Source: an uncultured Christensenella sp.
GTDB taxonomy: Bacteria > Bacillota > Clostridia > Christensenellales > Borkfalkiaceae
Reading direction: 5' to 3'
DNA length: 63,289 nucleotides
Assembly (NCBI GenBank): GCA_949878495.1
Contig: CATLAR010000002.1
Location: forward strand, 1-63,289
Below the pieces are notes generated by a model. That model did no database searches. It was not told the DNA's origin and saw only the letters and a list, made by a program, of their open reading frames with translations. Position numbers and translations under genes: made by a program. Of this stretch, positions 58,884 through 63,289 are shown piece by piece (positions within the stretch are counted from its first letter, which is position 1; each line of letters begins with the position of its first letter).

Positions 58884-61800
58884 ATGAAAACATTCGGAGT
58901 TAAAAGAAAGCTGGCGATAGCATTTCTCACGGCAACGTGCGCGCTTACCGCGGCTTTCGGCGCGGGCGGTTTTTTCGGCTTTGAAAAAGCTTCCGCAACC
59001 GCGGACTATACTAACGACGGCTTTATCAAAACGGGCAGTCTTTTCACGGGCAGCACGATAAATAAAAGCACGCTTACCGCCCTTTACGACGGGTTGTCGC
59101 CCGAAAAACTTGGCGACTTCCGCGGCGTTGAAGCCGCGCTCGATACGAACGACGGTCACGTAACGGCTCGCAAACTGCGCGAGTACAATCAAAATAAAGA
59201 CCTTATCGTCACCGTTCAGGACAAAGAATGGACGGTGACCTACCTCTCGCGCGACAAGGACGGCAACGTAATAGCCACGCTCTGGCTCAACGACGCGGGG
59301 CATAAACTTGAAATAAGCAACGCTTACGCGCCTTATTCGGGCGGCTATACGGGCGGCTTAAGCACGGCATACCCGTCAAATTACTACGGTTCGGCGTTCA
59401 TTCGCGCTCTGCTTATCGGTGGCGTTTATTCGCACGGCGGCGCGGCTTCCGTGTATAACGGCGCGGTCAATTATACCGCATCAACAAACCCTTCAACTTC
59501 GGTGGTGTCGGCGACGACCACATGGATAACTTTCGGTCAAAGCTACGCCGACTATATTGTCAAGCCCGAAAACGTAAGCTGGCAGATTGCCCCCAAGGAC
59601 GGCTATTCCCAGTCAAAGCGTTGGGGCAACGCCGTTGACCACGCAAACGACTTTCTCGATACTTCGCGCTGTAAGTTCAACGAGGGACTCGATTACTCGG
59701 GCAAGGGCAGTACCTCTAACAAAACAGACTACACTGCCTGGGGAAGCGATTTGTTGTGGTTGCCCTCGTTCGACGAAACGGGCGGCGTAAATCCAAGCGG
59801 TACTACGCTGGCGGGTCTTTGGGGGACTTCCCTGCAGCAAAACCAGAACGACGGCGGAGTCAACAGCGGCAACCTAGATCCAAGCAAAGTAAACGGCACG
59901 TATAACGGAACCTGGCTTAGGTCTGCCGCCGTTGCGGGCGCTCACCCTGTTTATCTTAACGCGGACGGCACTTTCGGCTCGGGATATTCCTACGTTTGCC
60001 GTATGATGCGCCCCGCGTTCCACCTCAACTTAACCAAACTTTACGAGGAAACGAAAAGCGCCCCTTCAACCGAGAACGAGGACCGCATTTCGGCTTGGAA
60101 CGAGGCGATTGAAACCAGTCTCACCAACGACGGCGCACCCGTTACCTTCACGCTCGCGCACGACTGGACGGCTCGGCCCGACGAGGAATATTCAACGGCT
60201 TTCGGTCGCGGCGACAACTTCTTTAACGGCGGACTGCTCGTTCCCCGCGGCGCGAATATAAAACTCGACTTAAACGGCTGTATCCTCGACCGTAATATCA
60301 CCGAGGAAGACGGCGTGGCGGCGGGTCGTGTAATCAACGTAGACGGCGGCACGCTTGAAATTTGCGACGGCAAAACAGGCGGCAAAATTACGGGCGGATA
60401 CGCAAACCGTCCCAACGGCGAAGGCGAACAGCACGCCTACGGCGGCGGCATTTATGCATATAGCGGCGCGCGGCTTATCGTTTCGGGCGGAAGTATTTCG
60501 GGCAACCGAGGCGCGTGGGGCGGCGGCGTTTTCGTCCAGAATTGCACGTTAATAATGACGGGCGGCGCGATTTGCGATAACTATGCTTCTTACGGCGGCG
60601 GCGCGTTCGTTTACGCAAGTCAATTTAATTTGAAAGACGGCGCGGTATACGGCAACCGTTCTCGCAGCAGCGGCGGCGGTATGTATTTAAACCGCGGCAC
60701 TTGTATGACTTTGGACGGAGGCACCGTAAGCGATAACGAAGCCGAAGGCTCGGGCGGCGGTATTTTTGCCAACGCCGATAAAGAAGGCGTGTCCGTAACG
60801 TTTATTATGAACGACGGCAGTATTTCAAACAATAACGCCTCGCACGGCGGCGGTTTTTGCGGAAACGTTGAAAGAGAGGCAACCAAAGTTTCGGTAACGG
60901 TAAACGGCGGATATATACAGGGCAATAACGCTTCAAACTCGGGCGGCGGTATGCTCGTGAACGGCTTGAATACCGATTTTACAATCAACGGCGGGCATAT
61001 CGTCCGCAACTCGGCATACTATTACGGCGGCGGCGTATATTCGGAGTGTCACCTTCAAATGCGCGGCGGCGAAATATCCTACAACAAAATAACTGTCGTA
61101 ACCACTGCCCTCGTAGACGGGTATCTTTATAGCGGCGGAGGGATATACGTGCGAGGTGAGTTCGCCTCGTTCACGATGTATGGCGGTAAAGTCAGTCATA
61201 ACGAATCTTCAAAGAATTTGACTTATATTTTCGGCGGCGGCATTGCCGTTTCATCTGCCAAATTCACAATGTACGGCGGCGAAGTTTCCTACAATTACGC
61301 TTACCGCGCGGGCGGCGGAATTTACCTTGACGGTATTACAAAAGCCGTTATTTACGACGGATTTATTACGAAAAACAGTGTTACACAGGACGGCGGCGGC
61401 GCTATTTGCGCTTTTGGAAACGATGCGTCGGGCAGGGTTGATCTTACTATAAACGGCGGTACTTTTTCGGAGAACGTTGCATATTTTTGCGGTGGAGTAT
61501 ACAGCTATAACTACGCTTACATTAACTTAAACGGCGGCAGAATAATTAATAACGTGAGCACGGGAGATAATCTTAGGGCGGCAGGTTTGCATTTAGCAAG
61601 AGGTGGGACTGCCATCGATATGAAATTGACTATAACTGGCGGTATCGTAGTGGGTAACTTCTGTGTGGACGGTATTATATGTAACGTATCCACGGGTCAT
61701 AACGCAGCTCTATCGATTCCCATCACGATAGGCGGTAAATTAGCTTCCGATACCTGCATAGGACTTTCGGGGTGGACCAACGGCGCGGCGATAACTTCGG

Positions 61801-63289
61801 GGTTCGTGACATCCGGCAACGCGCTTGCGTCTTACTCCACGCATTTCTTTGCGGACAAAGGCTCGCTTGCGACCGCGGGCAACGAAGTAGTGTGGAGAAG
61901 CGGCGGGACTATCAGCATTCAGGAAAACCTGACCTGGACGGTGAGCGACGGCGTTTCTTCGCAGAGCTATAAAGACACGGCGTATTTTAATAAAGAATAT
62001 TCGCCCGCGAAGAACTACACGCTGTCCTGCTCGACCAATATTTATTATATCTGCGACGAAACGGGGCGCAACGTAACGACCATCAACAAAGTAGGCAAGT
62101 ACTACGCTATGAGTTATAACTCGGCTTCGTACGCTAACGGAAATATCGTTTTCGAGGTATTGCCTCTGTCGCTCGACGGCGCGGAGGTCAGTGTTGCAAA
62201 CGGCGTTTACGGCGGCGGCGGGATAAAGCCGAAAACCACGGTTAAGCTGGGCGGCAAAACTCTTACGGAAGGCGTTGATTATACGCCGGAGTATTTTAAC
62301 AACGTGCGTGCGGGCAGCGGGGCTTCGGTGTGTATCGTAGGCAAAGGCAATTACTCGGGCACGGTAAACGCGAGCTTCGAAATAGAGAGTAAGAACGTAA
62401 ACGTGCGCTGGGGCGATCTCACGAAAATGTACACGGGGGATACGCAAAGCGTTTCTGCGGTGCTCGAAGGCGTGGTTGCGGGCGATAACGCGGGCGTTGT
62501 AGTTTCGTATACGGACGCGGAGGGTAATTTCGTGGCCCGTCCCGTGGACGCGGGCGAGTACTACGCGTACGCCAAGCTCTACGCCGCCAACGACTATAAG
62601 TTTGCGGACGGTGCGGCGTACTACAAACTATTTACGATAGCGGCTAAGCCCGTTGATTTAAAGCTGGAAGAAAGTTCGGCGGAATATACGGGCGGCGCGC
62701 AGAGTGCCAAAGCGTATTATCTTGATATAAACGGCGAAAAGAATTACGAAAACAGACTGACTATGACGGGTCAGAACGGCGGCGTTGCCGCCGCGGGCGA
62801 CGCGGACGTTTACGAAGTTAAAATCACGGCTTCGGGGTCTGCGGACGGAAACTACGCTTACACCGCGGTAACGCGCACGCTGTATTACACTATAACGAAA
62901 GCGCCCGTTACGGCAAGCTGGGAAGAAAAAACTTACTCCTATAACGGCTCGGTTATAAAGCCGCAGCTTGTTCTTGACGGCGGCGACGGCGAGATAGTTT
63001 ACAAGTACTATACGGGCGGCGGCGTACGCGAGGAAGAGCGCGACCTCATTCCCGCTATAATCAACGCGGGGTCGTACGTGGTGCGCGCGTACCTCAACAG
63101 CAACAATTACGCGCTGTCAAACGGTTCGGGCGTTGTGGAATATCTGCAAACGACGGTTACGGTAGAAAAGGCGGTTTTCTCGCCCGAGAACTTCGCGCTT
63201 ACTCTCGAAAGGGAGTACACGGGCGGCGGATTGTCGGCGGAGAGTAGTTCAAATCCGCTTGAAAGTAACTTCAAAGTCGCGTACTATAC
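58884..63289 (+). CDS. Second giant modular surface protein (3' truncated by window)
   Basis: Open to the window end, so at least 1468 residues; absent from the ORF track because no stop is present. Signal peptide (about 1-38: MKTFGVKRKLAIAFLTATCA); one DUF6273-like domain (about 55-385, TWLRSAAV...MRPAFHLNLTKL); a helper segment with VPRGANIKLDLNGCILDRN matching VPAGADIKLRLNGRVIDRN of the first protein; beta-helix of GGG(I/V) turns (about 445-950); then Ig-like repeats from about 1000. The ribosome binding site is GAGGT. A tandem paralogue of 46843-58614. Confidence 0.92.
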   Translation, partial: MKTFGVKRKLAIAFLTATCALTAAFGAGGFFGFEKASATADYTNDGFIKTGSLFTGSTINKSTLTALYDGLSPEKLGDFRGVEAALDTNDGHVTARKLREYNQNKDLIVTVQDKEWTVTYLSRDKDGNVIATLWLNDAGHKLEISNAYAPYSGGYTGGLSTAYPSNYYGSAFIRALLIGGVYSHGGAASVYNGAVNYTASTNPSTSVVSATTTWITFGQSYADYIVKPENVSWQIAPKDGYSQSKRWGNAVDHANDFLDTSRCKFNEGLDYSGKGSTSNKTDYTAWGSDLLWLPSFDETGGVNPSGTTLAGLWGTSLQQNQNDGGVNSGNLDPSKVNGTYNGTWLRSAAVAGAHPVYLNADGTFGSGYSYVCRMMRPAFHLNLTKLYEETKSAPSTENEDRISAWNEAIETSLTNDGAPVTFTLAHDWTARPDEEYSTAFGRGDNFFNGGLLVPRGANIKLDLNGCILDRNITEEDGVAAGRVINVDGGTLEICDGKTGGKITGGYANRPNGEGEQHAYGGGIYAYSGARLIVSGGSISGNRGAWGGGVFVQNCTLIMTGGAICDNYASYGGGAFVYASQFNLKDGAVYGNRSRSSGGGMYLNRGTCMTLDGGTVSDNEAEGSGGGIFANADKEGVSVTFIMNDGSISNNNASHGGGFCGNVEREATKVSVTVNGGYIQGNNASNSGGGMLVNGLNTDFTINGGHIVRNSAYYYGGGVYSECHLQMRGGEISYNKITVVTTALVDGYLYSGGGIYVRGEFASFTMYGGKVSHNESSKNLTYIFGGGIAVSSAKFTMYGGEVSYNYAYRAGGGIYLDGITKAVIYDGFITKNSVTQDGGGAICAFGNDASGRVDLTINGGTFSENVAYFCGGVYSYNYAYINLNGGRIINNVSTGDNLRAAGLHLARGGTAIDMKLTITGGIVVGNFCVDGIICNVSTGHNAALSIPITIGGKLASDTCIGLSGWTNGAAITSGFVTSGNALASYSTHFFADKGSLATAGNEVVWRSGGTISIQENLTWTVSDGVSSQSYKDTAYFNKEYSPAKNYTLSCSTNIYYICDETGRNVTTINKVGKYYAMSYNSASYANGNIVFEVLPLSLDGAEVSVANGVYGGGGIKPKTTVKLGGKTLTEGVDYTPEYFNNVRAGSGASVCIVGKGNYSGTVNASFEIESKNVNVRWGDLTKMYTGDTQSVSAVLEGVVAGDNAGVVVSYTDAEGNFVARPVDAGEYYAYAKLYAANDYKFADGAAYYKLFTIAAKPVDLKLEESSAEYTGGAQSAKAYYLDINGEKNYENRLTMTGQNGGVAAAGDADVYEVKITASGSADGNYAYTAVTRTLYYTITKAPVTASWEEKTYSYNGSVIKPQLVLDGGDGEIVYKYYTGGGVREEERDLIPAIINAGSYVVRAYLNSNNYALSNGSGVVEYLQTTVTVEKAVFSPENFALTLEREYTGGGLSAESSSNPLESNFKVAYY

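Overview
The window is 63.3 kb of a bacterial chromosome, roughly half G+C. It most resembles an uncultured member of the Clostridia (possibly Christensenellales-like). The clues are zinc-binding forms of S14, S4, L24, L31 and L36, a KOW-domain gene between map and infA, a YqhQ-PrmC-RF1 block, RuvX with DUF1292, GAGGTG-type ribosome binding sites, and clean TTGACA-17-TATAAT promoters. The taxon is inferred from gene content and order only. I saw no tRNA, rRNA or CRISPR array.

Layout. 1-2435: the 3' end of rplA, a small XRE regulator island, then promoter, L10 leader, rplJ and rplL. 2511-8824: a secreted cyclophilin-like protein, a membrane-anchored DUF2188 protein, two CobW-type GTPases (one with a His/Cys repeat tract, one carrying a DUF1980-like domain) and a diverged EF-G paralogue. 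8835-9430: a divergent pair of XRE genes between two near-identical terminators. 9643-26917: the S10-spc-alpha ribosomal supercluster (rpsJ to rplQ, with secY, adk, map, infA and rpoA), broken at several joints by repeat-filled intergenic DNA. 26927-31451: a small membrane protein, a remnant of a DUF6273-type surface protein, a candidate structured RNA, and minus-strand genes for a YfcE-type phosphodiesterase, a HAD phosphatase, cardiolipin synthase and a zinc-less MDR dehydrogenase. 31567-38071: rpmE, a fused YqhQ-PrmC gene, prfA, a DtxR-type regulator, hypothetical genes, and ruvX fused in frame to DUF1292. 38127-46545: rpsB, tsf, a second XRE/small-protein locus, then pyrH, frr, uppS, cdsA, dxr and rseP (ribosome recycling plus envelope lipid synthesis). 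46583-63289: two giant surface-protein genes in tandem, the second cut by the window end.

How the genes work together. Most of the window is translation machinery, each block with its own promoter and often a structured leader. The rest adds envelope biogenesis (SecY, UppS, CdsA, Dxr, RseP, Cls) and metal handling (two COG0523-type GTPases beside many zinc ribosomal proteins). The accessory content is small XRE modules, dispersed palindromic repeats and the giant adhesin-like proteins.

Most unusual points. (i) Two distant XRE loci encode homologous small partner proteins (22 of 53 residues identical in my ungapped alignment). (ii) Several genes have a promoter so close to the ATG that their mRNAs should be leaderless. 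(iii) There are in-frame fusions YqhQ-PrmC and RuvX-DUF1292, the latter keeping an internal Shine-Dalgarno and ATG. (iv) The giant surface gene has a promoter palindrome and two intrinsic terminators in its leader. (v) A candidate structured RNA lies at about 27455-27652.
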